A stretch of 17,550 bases of DNA from Verrucomicrobiaceae bacterium. Its GTDB lineage: Bacteria; Verrucomicrobiota; Verrucomicrobiia; Verrucomicrobiales; Verrucomicrobiaceae. The notes beneath the pieces are model-generated. The model saw nothing but the letters and a program-made list of their open reading frames with translations, searched no databases and had not been told where the DNA came from. The DNA is taken from assembly GCA_021151605.1 (NCBI GenBank), contig JAGKWZ010000101.1, forward strand, positions 1 through 17,550, in the 5' to 3' direction. Made by a program: the position numbers and the translations under genes. This document shows positions 6,858 to 14,625 of this stretch, one piece after another (within the stretch, counting starts at the first letter, position 1; every line of letters starts with the position of its first letter).

Positions 6858-7205
6858 ATGTCCTCCCCCCGCTTCGCCGTCGCTCAGCTTGATGAAATCC
6901 CGCCGACGCCTTGTCCTTGCGGGCAAGCACGCCGCGCTTTCAAAGAGCCTTGGAATACACTCGCCACTGTTCACCTCACGGACATCCACGCGGACAGCAA
7001 GGCGCACTACCATCAGAAGATGACGGAGATCTACATCGTGCTGGAGGGCGAGGGCTACCTGGAAGCGGATGGCGAGCGCATCCCGCTCAAGCCGATGACC
7101 TCTGTGATGATCCGTCCTGGCTGCGTGCATCGCGCGGTTGGCAAACTCAAGATCATCAATGTCCCCATGCCGCCCTTTGACCCGGCGGATGAGTTTGAGG
7201 TCTAA
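6858..7205 (+). CDS. Cupin-domain protein
   Basis: The 115-residue protein is a single small cupin barrel. Motif 1 is AHYHQKMTEIYIVLEGEGYL, giving His50, His52 and Glu57 as metal ligands, and motif 2 ends in PGCVHRAVG with His91 as the fourth ligand. The metal site is therefore complete, so enzymatic activity (for example isomerase, dioxygenase or epimerase) or ligand sensing are both possible; the reaction cannot be told. Cys19 and Cys21 near the N-terminus lie in PCPCGQ and are not part of the classical cupin site. ATG 6858 was preferred to TTG 6822 because the extra residues would be encoded by the repeat array. The toxin gene ends 36 bases upstream and the VWA gene converges 29 bases downstream. 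Confidence 0.85.
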   Translation: MSSPRFAVAQLDEIPPTPCPCGQARRAFKEPWNTLATVHLTDIHADSKAHYHQKMTEIYIVLEGEGYLEADGERIPLKPMTSVMIRPGCVHRAVGKLKIINVPMPPFDPADEFEV

Positions 7206-7225
7206 ACCAGAAGGAGCTCTGCTCT

Positions 7226-7240
7226 TCGTAGGGCCTACGA
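7226..7240. repeat. 15-bp palindrome spanning the VWA stop codon
   Basis: TCGTAGGGCCTACGA has 7-base arms around a single central G. It lies in the gap between two convergent genes and contains the TAG stop (7237-7235) of the minus-strand VWA gene. A hairpin here could end transcription from either side, but there is no T tract, so a factor-independent terminator is not supported. Confidence 0.6.
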
Positions 7241-9025
7241 CACACTCGAATTGGGTTTGTAGTGACCTTCTCGGCTCCACCACCAGCTTCCGAGCAGGGC
7301 AGCGAGCAGCAGGAGAAGCCAGAGCTGCCAGTGGGAGTCAGCTTCGAGGGTAGTCTCGGTCTGGGTGAGCTTGAGTTTGGCGAGGTCTTGAAAGGGTTTC
7401 GCCAGCTGGAGATCGGCCTCGCGGGCATCGGCGAAGTGGGCGGCACCTTGCAGCAGGAGGACATCGCTTTGTTTCACCTCAAAGAAGCCGGGCTGAGTCG
7501 GGGCGCGCATCAGATGTGCCTGGGCGCCGGGGATACTGATCGTGGCAGAAGGCGTGCGCGTGGTGAGTTGAAGTGGGGTGGCCTTTTCGCCCCGGAGATG
7601 GGCGAGCGTGAGACGCTGGCGGAGATCGAAATTCACCGACTCGGGCGCGATTTTTTCCTCACGGATGGTCTGGAGGAAGCGGTGGAGCAGAACGGCGAGC
7701 GCAGGGAGCTTGCGGGCGTTGCTGCTGAGGAGATCGAAGTGGCAGAAGAGCTGCTGAGCGCCAGCCGCGGTACGGCGCAGGCTGATGAGGGGACGTTCCG
7801 CCTGCCAGAGCAGGACGCGGTCGCGCTCATCACGCGGGACGATCATGCCCTCACGGACGAGCAGCGATTGCCAGTTCAGCCCGTCGATGAGCGGATGCGC
7901 CTCAGCGACGATGCTGCCGCGCAGCCAGGCGCTGCTGTCGCCCTTGGCTGGTGAGGCAAAGACGATGGCATGCTGATCCGCGCCGAGGGCGATGCTGGGT
8001 GGCCAGACGATGCCGCGCACGTCAGTCTCTGCAGCTGAGGCAGCGAGTCGTGTATCGGCGAATTTTTCAAACAGCTCCCGCAGCTCGCCACTGCCATCCT
8101 GAACTGGCAAAGCAGGCACATGCAGTCCCAGGATCTTCGGCTTGGGTCGCATGAGCGGCAGGCGATCATCGAGCGTGAATGCATCAGCGCTGAGGGCTAG
8201 CGTCACTTCATCTTCAGCAGGGAAGGGGCCGCTGAGGGTGCGGCTTTCCTGCGGAGCCAGCGTGATCTTTGTCGGCGGGGACGACTTGCCATTGGCCTCT
8301 GCACTCCATTCGCGGTCCTGCGATTGGCTGCCGTAGTTTCGCAAAAGCGCACGCCAGAAGAGTTGACCGTCTTTTTCCTCCACAGTGACTCCGGCCCATC
8401 CGACGTTGGCCGTCTCATGGCCAATGGAGAGCAGCGCAGCCTCAAAAGGGAGCGCATCGGCAAGCACATGATCGCTAATCAAAACGATGCTGCCCTGAGC
8501 GCCCACGAGCCCGCGGGCCGTGCGCAAACTGGGCGTGAAGTCATGCACACCGAGCAGCGGCTGCCATTGCGGCAAAGCGGATATGAGATCTGTCTGCGCA
8601 GCGCCGTGATACAGCGCAGGCTGACCGGGATCAGACGAGAGCAAAGTCAGCTCCACACGAGCAAGCGGTGAGAGCAGCGTGCTCAGCGTGGACTTCACCG
8701 CAGACTCGGCATCATCACGGAAAGCGGACATCGACGCGGAGGCATCCAGCACGATGGCGATGCGCTGGACGGCGTCTTTTTTCAGCCAGCGAGGTCCGGC
8801 GAGCAGCCAAGTGAAAATCAGCACAATGAGCAACTGCAACCACAGCGGGATGGACGAGCGCAGGCGCTCAAAACGGTTCCCGACCTCGGATTCGCGCCGC
8901 ATCTGCTGGAGCAGGAAGAGCGTCGTCACCACCTCCCGGCGGCTGCGCCTTTGCAGAAAATGGATCGCCAGCACGGCGGGCAGGCCGAGCAGGCACCAAA
9001 GGGCTGCGGGGTGGGCAAAGGACAT
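7235..9025 (-). CDS. BatA-type membrane protein with a von Willebrand factor A domain
   Basis: The 596-residue protein has the BatA layout. An N-terminal hydrophobic hairpin (about residues 7-24 and 60-77, with basic HFLQRRSRREVV between) matches the aerotolerance-regulator N-terminal domain. Then comes a VWA domain opening with QRIAIVLDASASM, where Asp94, Ser96 and Ser98 make the metal-ion-dependent adhesion (DxSxS) site, and SIVLISDHVLAD supplies the later Asp. A large region of about 370 residues without recognised motifs follows, and a C-terminal anchor (WLLLLLAALLGSWWWSR) closes the protein. Bat proteins usually sit with MoxR ATPase and DUF58 genes; none is in this window. An upstream open frame to 9142 was rejected because it would be encoded by the divergent promoter region. 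The start codon follows a repeat copy. Confidence 0.8.
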   Translation of the reverse strand: MSFAHPAALWCLLGLPAVLAIHFLQRRSRREVVTTLFLLQQMRRESEVGNRFERLRSSIPLWLQLLIVLIFTWLLAGPRWLKKDAVQRIAIVLDASASMSAFRDDAESAVKSTLSTLLSPLARVELTLLSSDPGQPALYHGAAQTDLISALPQWQPLLGVHDFTPSLRTARGLVGAQGSIVLISDHVLADALPFEAALLSIGHETANVGWAGVTVEEKDGQLFWRALLRNYGSQSQDREWSAEANGKSSPPTKITLAPQESRTLSGPFPAEDEVTLALSADAFTLDDRLPLMRPKPKILGLHVPALPVQDGSGELRELFEKFADTRLAASAAETDVRGIVWPPSIALGADQHAIVFASPAKGDSSAWLRGSIVAEAHPLIDGLNWQSLLVREGMIVPRDERDRVLLWQAERPLISLRRTAAGAQQLFCHFDLLSSNARKLPALAVLLHRFLQTIREEKIAPESVNFDLRQRLTLAHLRGEKATPLQLTTRTPSATISIPGAQAHLMRAPTQPGFFEVKQSDVLLLQGAAHFADAREADLQLAKPFQDLAKLKLTQTETTLEADSHWQLWLLLLLAALLGSWWWSREGHYKPNSSVS

Positions 9026-9031
9026 GGAGTT

Positions 9032-9054
9032 AATGACGAATGAGTGAAACCGAA
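9032..9054 (-). repeat. 23-bp heptad-type repeat, copy 2, before the VWA start
   Basis: Read on the minus strand, 9054-9032 gives TTCGGTTT, a C, then ACTCATTCGTCATT, matching 22 of 23 bases at 6834-6856. It ends 6 bases before the VWA ATG at 9025. Beyond it the 7-base pattern continues to about 9081 (on the plus strand ATGACGA ATGAGTG AAACCGA AGGCCGA AGCAATG TCGAAGC TCGAATG). Confidence 0.8.
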
Positions 9055-9107
9055 GGCCGAAGCAATGTCGAAGCTCGAATGCCAAAAGAATTGCTGCGGA
9101 TTGATTC

Positions 9108-9135
9108 TTGAAACAGGCGTTTCGGGAAATATGTA
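9108..9135 (+). promoter_or_regulatory. Possible sigma-70 promoter for the methyltransferase-like gene
   Basis: TTGAAA at 9108-9113 and TATGTA at 9130-9135 are 16 bases apart, a fair match to a housekeeping promoter. Transcription would begin near 9142, so the ATG at 9148 would be almost leaderless, while the in-frame ATG at 9178 would have a leader of about 36 bases. No experiment supports this; it is a motif reading. Confidence 0.4.
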
Positions 9136-9147
9136 GTTTCACGCCTC

Positions 9148-9735
9148 ATGCAGCAGCCCCCGATCATTGCCGAAGACATGTCGAAGCTGAAAACGCTTCT
9201 GCAGGACTCCTTGCAGCCGCACCTGAAGCCGCAGAGTGACATGCGCATCCTGAATCTGGCCTGCGGTAGGTGTGATGAAGCGGAGACGCTGATCCAGGTA
9301 GGCTCCGAGCTGACAAAAGGCGGCGAGGTGGAGATGATCGGAGCCGACATCCGCATCCGCGAGATCCGTCAGGCCCGGGAAAATCATGCGAATCTGCCCG
9401 CGAAGTTCCTGATCGAAGACGCGACGAAGATCGACGAGCACCAGGAGCTGGGAGAAGACTTCAACATGGTCTTTCTCCGCCATCAGAACTTCTGGCACGG
9501 CCAGGAGCTGTGGAAAAAGATCTTCGATCAGGGCATCGCCAAACTGCGGCCCGACGGGATGCTGGTGATCACGAGCTACTTCGATGTCGAGCATCGACTT
9601 GCCCTGCGAGCGTTGGAGTCACTCGGCATGGAGGTCGTGAGCAACAAGCGGAACAAAGCCAGCCGCGCCCTCAAAGATGCCCCCGGCAAGTCCGTGGACC
9701 GCTGGGTGGCCGTGCTGAAGCGGCGAGGGACGTGA
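9148..9735 (+). CDS. SAM-dependent methyltransferase-like protein
   Basis: The 195-residue product has a class I (Rossmann) methyltransferase pattern. Motif I is RILNLACGRCDEAETL (residues 33-48), with GADIR (Asp67) as the ribose-binding acidic strand end, IEDATKI (89-95) as motif III, and FNMVFLRHQNFW (105-116) as motif IV. KLRPDGMLVITSYF is the typical strand before the C-terminal part. Motif I reads ACGRCDE rather than the common E/DxGxGxG, so some cofactor contacts differ. The target is unknown. An alternative start is the ATG at 9178. The gene is divergent from the VWA gene and lies 56 bases before the kinase gene on the same strand, so it may be co-transcribed with it, although its family is not part of the kinase theme. 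Confidence 0.75.
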   Translation: MQQPPIIAEDMSKLKTLLQDSLQPHLKPQSDMRILNLACGRCDEAETLIQVGSELTKGGEVEMIGADIRIREIRQARENHANLPAKFLIEDATKIDEHQELGEDFNMVFLRHQNFWHGQELWKKIFDQGIAKLRPDGMLVITSYFDVEHRLALRALESLGMEVVSNKRNKASRALKDAPGKSVDRWVAVLKRRGT

Positions 9736-9784
9736 GTGGCTCTTCTTCCTAATTGCGCCCTGCCCTGACTCCTGCCAAATCCTA

Positions 9785-9788
9785 GAGG
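9785..9788 (+). promoter_or_regulatory. GAGG ribosome-binding-like site of the kinase gene
   Basis: GAGG lies only 3 bases before the kinase ATG at 9792, in a window where most genes have no Shine-Dalgarno motif. The spacing is shorter than usual, so its strength is doubtful. No other ATG near it opens the same frame with a better site. Confidence 0.35.
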
Positions 9789-9791
9789 TAG

Positions 9792-12700
9792 ATGCAGGAA
9801 AGACCTGATCATATCGAAAATCACCCTCTTCCCGGAGTCTCTGATGACTCCCTGGCGGACATGGGGCGGCATCTTCAGGCGTCATTCTTTGGAAAAACCG
9901 ACCCGTCCAGTGCTCCGCAGGTCAACAGCATGCTGCAGGAGGTTTTGACGGGTTATGAAATAGAAGGCGTCATCGGGCAGGGTGGCATGGGAGTTGTCTA
10001 TCGGGCATATCAAAAGTCTCTGAAACGCACGGTGGCTGTGAAGGTGCTCTCTGGCTCACTTCTGGAGAAAGGTGATGAGGATGACTACATCAGCCGGTTT
10101 TTACGCGAGGGCAGAGTACTGGCGGCGCTGAGTCATCCCGGCATTGTGAAGGTGTATGAGTCAGGGGAGCTAGGGGATGGGTCGCCCTACTTCATCATGG
10201 AGCATGTGGACGGGGCGGACCTCGCCCAGCACTTAAAATCCCGAGGCAGCATCCCAGCAGCTGAGGTGCTGCCACTGGCAGTCGAGATCACCGAGGCGTT
10301 GCATGCTGCTCACGAGGCCGGGATCATCCATCGCGATATCAAGCCAGCCAACCTGCTGCTCTCCACAGACGGCCATGTGAAGATCGCTGACTTCGGTCTG
10401 GCACGTCCGCTGGATGCGCAGGCCACGAGTCTGACCCAGTCCGGCACCGCCGCAGGCACGCCGTTTTTCAGCTCACCTGAGTTGAGGAATGGAGTACCCC
10501 CAACGGTACAGTCCGACCTATATGCCCTGGGCGTCACGCTTTACCAATTGCTGACCGGGCATCTTCCTCAGCCGGACTATGTGCCGCCGACGGGGCATGT
10601 GACAGATCTGGACGTTCGCTGGAATGCCGTGATCCAGCAGATGCTGAAAACGCAGGCCGATCAGCGCCCCAAGAGCGCGCTCGTGGTGAGGGACGAGATC
10701 CTGCAGTTGTTGCATGAGCCTGGTGATTGTCGGAATTCACGCTTCAAAAGCGGGGCGTTTTTCATCGCTGCTCTGGTTCTGCTTTCCGCCATGCTTGCTG
10801 CTCTTTGGCTATGGCAAAAAATTCCACGCCCCGGGGATGTAATCGACCTGCTGCCCTTGTTTGATCCGGAAAAAGGAGCGCTCTCAGGGCATTGGGAAAA
10901 GCAGGAGCAGGGACTTTTTGTCAAAGCGGCAAACGGGGGGCCCTTCATCATCACCACACCTCTCAATGCCGGGACGGACTTCGACTTTGAGATGGAGTTC
11001 TCCACGGCGAACCCGGATATCAGCACCTTCAATCAGTTCTTCCATGTTGGTAATACACTGGTGGAGTGGACACTGAACTCCCATCCCTCCTGGGAAAGAC
11101 CGTACCATGGCTTCCCCAGGCTGGATGGGCAGGACCTTACGAGCACACCGGAGATTCACAGCCGCGAGCACCTCCATCTCGTCACTGGGAAACGTTACCG
11201 CAGCCGTGTCGAAGTGCGGCAGGGACGGCTCAGCGGATGGTTGGATGATCAGCCGCTCCTTTCCTGGAGTGGTGACATCCGGCGTTTCTCGCGTTCAGCT
11301 CACTTACCCATCCCACGTGGGCACTTTGCCATTCTCTCATGGTCAGGTGGAGCCACCTTTCATAAAGTTACCGTCACCCTCCGTGAGCCGGAGCGGGAGG
11401 TCAAAGCCCCTCTGAGAAGCGATTCGTTCATCCCGAAGACGCCCACGCTGGCTGCCAAGGCGGAGAATCCGCACGAGAACTCACTTGGCATGAAATTCGT
11501 GGCTCTACCGGGCACGCAAACATTGTTCGCCATCCATGAAACCAGGCGTCAGGACTACGAAGCTTATGCCACTCAAGTGAAAGGCGTGGACGGCTCATGG
11601 AGCAACGCGAACCGTGAGGGATATGATGTAGGGCACAAGCCCGACCATCCTGTCGTATGCGTGAGTTGGGATGATGCCATGGCCTTCTGCAAATGGCTGG
11701 GCGAGAAAGAAAAACTCCGCTATCGCCTGCCCACAGACCGCGAGTGGAGCATCGCCGCAGGCCTGGGCGGCATCGAGCCCGCAGCGCTCTTCACGCCTGA
11801 GGAGCTGGGCAAAATGAACGAAGGAATTTACACCTGGGGCACCCAATGGCCGCCGCCGCCTCGTGTGGGTAATCTCAATGACACCACACATCACAATGCC
11901 TTCCACATCGATCCACGTCCCAGCTACACCGACGGCTACGCCACCACTGCGCCAGTCATGACCTTCACCCCGAACGCTCTCGGCATCCATGACCTCAGCG
12001 GCAATGTCTGGGAGTGGTGTGAGGACTGGTTGAACGAACGTCAGGAAAGTCGTGTGCTGCGCGGCGGCCATTTTGGCGACATCAAACTCAAGTACTACCC
12101 CGCCTCCTGTCGCACATCCCGGCCACCGTTTGTTCGTCAGCTTTGTGATGGCTTCCGCTGTGTGATTGATCTGTCAGACGAGTCAAAACCAGCCGCCTTC
12201 AAGAGCACCACGATCAAACCCGTCGAGCCTCCTTTGTCCGGGGATCTCACAGCGCCGCACATCAACAGCCTCGGCATGAAATTTGTCCACCTGCCTGGCA
12301 CCCGAGCCCACATCGGCGTGCACGAGGTGCGGAGGCAGGACTATGAGGCCTTTGCTTCTGCTAAGAAAGAGGTGGACGGAGAATGGAGGACAGCAACGGC
12401 GCATGGTCTGCCTGTCGGGCACTTAGCGGACCATCCCGTGGTCAATGTGAGCTGGGAGGATGCCACGGCCTATTGTCAGTGGCTCAGCCTTCGGGAAGGC
12501 CGCCCCTACCGCCTGCCGACAGATCGCGAATGGAGCCTTGCGGTCGGTCTCGGTGCCCAGGAAACCCTCTCTGAACCTGCTGCAGACCTCAGTGGGCGCT
12601 GGTTGAACTTCTTCCCCTGGGGGGCGGACTGGCCCGCCACACCGAAAATCGGCAATTACGCGGATCTGGCCTTTACATCCGCAGCCGTCGCAGAGCCCCA

Positions 12701-13703
12701 AAGAGCTCTCGATGGCTATCTCACCACTGCGCCTGTGATGAGCTTCCCGCCAAACGAACTCGGAATCCACGATCTCGGCGGCAATGTCTGGGAGTGGGTG
12801 CAGGACCGCTATCATCCCAGCAAACCCGAGCGCATCCTCCGTGGAGCTTCTTGGGATAATCACATCCGCACGGACCTCCTGTCCTCCTACCGTCATAAAG
12901 ACCCGCCGGACTATCGGCTGCCGACCAACGGCTTTCGCTGCGTGGTGGAGATGGCTGGGGCAGAAACAGCTACATCCTCAGTGGTCACACCTCCTGCGCC
13001 TGCCTCAGTTTGCACTCTCGAACTGACTCTGGAATCCGGTGCGTCGGCTCCCATTGAGCTGCATTGGCGCTCCAACTCGAACAAGAGCCTCATTGGTCGC
13101 TTCCAACCTGGCAAAGTCCAGATTCCCATCGCCAGCCTCCGAGATGGTGAGCATTGGTTTCGCGCCAGCGCCCCAGGCTATGCCCGGCAGAGCCACCGCC
13201 TTGTGATCACGGACGGCAAGGCCAGCGTCATCGAAAGCATCCGGCTCCATCGCCTGCGTTACGTCGTCGTCCGTGCGGCCTTCGCCACGGGTGGAGGCCG
13301 TAGCCTGGCCGGATCAGATTTGAAGGAAATGCGGATGGCTCTCAGCCACTTTAGCAGCTCAGCACCTCTGGGAAGACACGAATGGGAGGTGCAGCAGCAG
13401 GCCAAAGCAGGAGCAGGCACGGAGGCTGAATACTGCGCGGAGCCCTACCTCTCCTTCAATGCCTTCTGGCAATACTACGGCTTCGTGCGTGCAGACAGTG
13501 GAGCCACCTTTGCAAGCATGACCACTGCCCCGGAGAAAGGCTACACCCCGAGGCCCCTGCGGGCTGAAAAAGGGATGCTTCTTTACTTCCGCACTCACGG
13601 AAAGGACACCAGCACTGAGCAGGGCTATGGCAAGATCCTCGTCGAAGACATTACGGAGTCCCCGGCCGCTGGCATCATCCGAGTAGAGCCGCACAACCGC
13701 TAG
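9792..13703 (+). CDS. Transmembrane Ser/Thr protein kinase with DUF1080-like and two FGE-sulfatase-like modules
   Basis: This 1303-residue protein has a cytoplasmic PknB-type kinase at about 54-308: glycine loop IGQGGMGVVY, Lys84 in VAVKV, helix C Glu106, catalytic HRDIKPAN (Asp182), and DFG (200-202). The activation loop is rich in Ser/Thr, with SPE in place of APE. All residues needed for activity are present. One membrane helix (about 322-341) puts the remainder in the periplasm. There, about 350-535 resembles a DUF1080/LamG-like jelly roll, then two SUMF1/FGE-like modules (about 561-794 and 824-1054) share NSLGMKFV, RLPTDREWS and GIHDL.GNVWEW. Neither has the paired catalytic cysteines of formylglycine-generating enzyme. 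A beta-rich, possibly PEGA-like segment (1075-1155) and an unrecognised 145-residue tail end the protein. The next gene encodes a sigma factor, which suggests a signal-transduction role. Confidence 0.93.
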   Translation: MQERPDHIENHPLPGVSDDSLADMGRHLQASFFGKTDPSSAPQVNSMLQEVLTGYEIEGVIGQGGMGVVYRAYQKSLKRTVAVKVLSGSLLEKGDEDDYISRFLREGRVLAALSHPGIVKVYESGELGDGSPYFIMEHVDGADLAQHLKSRGSIPAAEVLPLAVEITEALHAAHEAGIIHRDIKPANLLLSTDGHVKIADFGLARPLDAQATSLTQSGTAAGTPFFSSPELRNGVPPTVQSDLYALGVTLYQLLTGHLPQPDYVPPTGHVTDLDVRWNAVIQQMLKTQADQRPKSALVVRDEILQLLHEPGDCRNSRFKSGAFFIAALVLLSAMLAALWLWQKIPRPGDVIDLLPLFDPEKGALSGHWEKQEQGLFVKAANGGPFIITTPLNAGTDFDFEMEFSTANPDISTFNQFFHVGNTLVEWTLNSHPSWERPYHGFPRLDGQDLTSTPEIHSREHLHLVTGKRYRSRVEVRQGRLSGWLDDQPLLSWSGDIRRFSRSAHLPIPRGHFAILSWSGGATFHKVTVTLREPEREVKAPLRSDSFIPKTPTLAAKAENPHENSLGMKFVALPGTQTLFAIHETRRQDYEAYATQVKGVDGSWSNANREGYDVGHKPDHPVVCVSWDDAMAFCKWLGEKEKLRYRLPTDREWSIAAGLGGIEPAALFTPEELGKMNEGIYTWGTQWPPPPRVGNLNDTTHHNAFHIDPRPSYTDGYATTAPVMTFTPNALGIHDLSGNVWEWCEDWLNERQESRVLRGGHFGDIKLKYYPASCRTSRPPFVRQLCDGFRCVIDLSDESKPAAFKSTTIKPVEPPLSGDLTAPHINSLGMKFVHLPGTRAHIGVHEVRRQDYEAFASAKKEVDGEWRTATAHGLPVGHLADHPVVNVSWEDATAYCQWLSLREGRPYRLPTDREWSLAVGLGAQETLSEPAADLSGRWLNFFPWGADWPATPKIGNYADLAFTSAAVAEPQRALDGYLTTAPVMSFPPNELGIHDLGGNVWEWVQDRYHPSKPERILRGASWDNHIRTDLLSSYRHKDPPDYRLPTNGFRCVVEMAGAETATSSVVTPPAPASVCTLELTLESGASAPIELHWRSNSNKSLIGRFQPGKVQIPIASLRDGEHWFRASAPGYARQSHRLVITDGKASVIESIRLHRLRYVVVRAAFATGGGRSLAGSDLKEMRMALSHFSSSAPLGRHEWEVQQQAKAGAGTEAEYCAEPYLSFNAFWQYYGFVRADSGATFASMTTAPEKGYTPRPLRAEKGMLLYFRTHGKDTSTEQGYGKILVEDITESPAAGIIRVEPHNR

Positions 13704-13843
13704 GGGTGAGGCACCCATTTCTGCCTTCATGGGCAGCCTTTGAGCAGGTGCAAAAGGCCTAAGGAGAATTTTTTCACTCTCCGCATAAAAAGAATGTAAC
13801 ACCCGGACGCAGAATCGGAACCAGCAGGACGCCCCAAACAATC
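13704..13843 (+). other. Intergenic region between kinase and sigma factor genes
   Basis: 140 bases with no coding frame of note. It contains several short inverted repeats, such as GGGTG/CACCC (13704-13716) and GCCTTT/AAAGGC (13736-13758). All stems are only 5-6 bp and partly overlap, so they may be chance. TTTTCA (13771) and ATGTAA (13794) are 17 bases apart but match a promoter poorly. No clear Shine-Dalgarno site precedes the sigma factor ATG. Confidence 0.4.
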
Positions 13844-14614
13844 ATGCCCCGACCTGTGACTCCAAACCCTGATTCCGAAGTTCCTGGAGTTGCGCCCAAA
13901 TCTCCAGAAAACCCCACCACGAGCTGGAGCGTGATCCAAAAAATGGCGGCTGACGACCCTGAAACCGTCCGTCTGGCACTCGATAGCCTCCTCCAGCACT
14001 ACTGGTATCCCATCTATGTCTTCATCCGGGCTCAGAGCCAGTGCAACCACCCGGATGCGGAGGATATCACCCAGGCGCTCATGATCCACCTTCTCGCCAA
14101 GCCGGAAATCCTCACGCGGGCAGATCCCTCCCAAGGAACTCTGCGGGCCTATCTCCTCGGTTGTGCCAAAAACTTCGTGCTCAAAGATTGGGAAAAACGC
14201 ACCGCAGCCAAGCGCGACATCCGCCACACCATCGCCTGGGACTCCATGACCGCACAGGAGCGCTACGAGCGTGAACCTGCGAACTACATGAACCCAGACC
14301 GCCTCTACGCACGCCGCTGGGCGCTCACCCTGCTCGACAGCACCTTTGACAAGCTCCGTGCCCACTACCGCGAGGGCACCATCCCCTTCGATACGCTCCG
14401 CCCATTTCTCCGCCTGGATGGAGAAGCCTCCGATGCTCAGCTCGCTGACATCGCCCAGCAACACCGCACCACCCCCGGTAACCTACGCGTCCGCATCCAC
14501 CGCCTGCGCAAACGCTGGCGCACCCTCATCCTTCAAGAAATCAAACAGACCCTCAACGACCCCACGGACACCGCCGCCCAGGCCGAACTCCAGGAGCTGC
14601 TCGCCAGCCTTTGA
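13844..14614 (+). CDS. ECF-like RNA polymerase sigma factor of the PVC-type (extended)
   Basis: The 256-residue protein has a sigma region 2 at about 46-115: LLQHYWYPIYVFIRAQ, then HPDAEDITQALMIHLL, which is the 'DAED.TQ' core-binding and -10 recognition helix, and GTLRAYLLGCAKNFVL. Sigma region 4 (about 160-235) has a helix-turn-helix ending GNLRVRIHRLRKRWRTLI. A longer linker (WDSMTAQERYEREPANYMNP) and the signature RRWALTLLDSTF are typical of sigma factors found beside Ser/Thr kinases in Planctomycetes and Verrucomicrobia. There is no anti-sigma gene next to it; the kinase upstream may take that role by phosphorylation, as proposed for other ECF groups linked to kinases. The start at 13844 follows aaacaatc, without a ribosome site. 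The downstream gene begins 12 bases after its stop. Confidence 0.88.
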   Translation: MPRPVTPNPDSEVPGVAPKSPENPTTSWSVIQKMAADDPETVRLALDSLLQHYWYPIYVFIRAQSQCNHPDAEDITQALMIHLLAKPEILTRADPSQGTLRAYLLGCAKNFVLKDWEKRTAAKRDIRHTIAWDSMTAQERYEREPANYMNPDRLYARRWALTLLDSTFDKLRAHYREGTIPFDTLRPFLRLDGEASDAQLADIAQQHRTTPGNLRVRIHRLRKRWRTLILQEIKQTLNDPTDTAAQAELQELLASL

Positions 14615-14625
14615 CAGCTTCGACA

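Noticed and set aside
7262..7954. 230-codon plus-strand frame opposite the VWA gene
   Set aside because: Shadow of the minus-strand BatA/VWA gene, which has clear membrane segments and a DxSxS site.
9026..9142. 39-residue N-terminal extension of the VWA protein
   Set aside because: It is encoded by the heptad array and the divergent promoter region; the BatA-type N-terminus begins at the ATG at 9025.
13817..13822. GGAACC resembling an ECF-type -35 element before the sigma factor gene
   Set aside because: It is only 22 bases before the ATG, so the transcript would start inside the gene, and no matching -10 element is present.
13727..14464. 245-codon open frame on the minus strand opposite the sigma factor
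   Set aside because: It is the antisense shadow of a well-supported sigma factor in high-G+C DNA; its translation shows no domain pattern.
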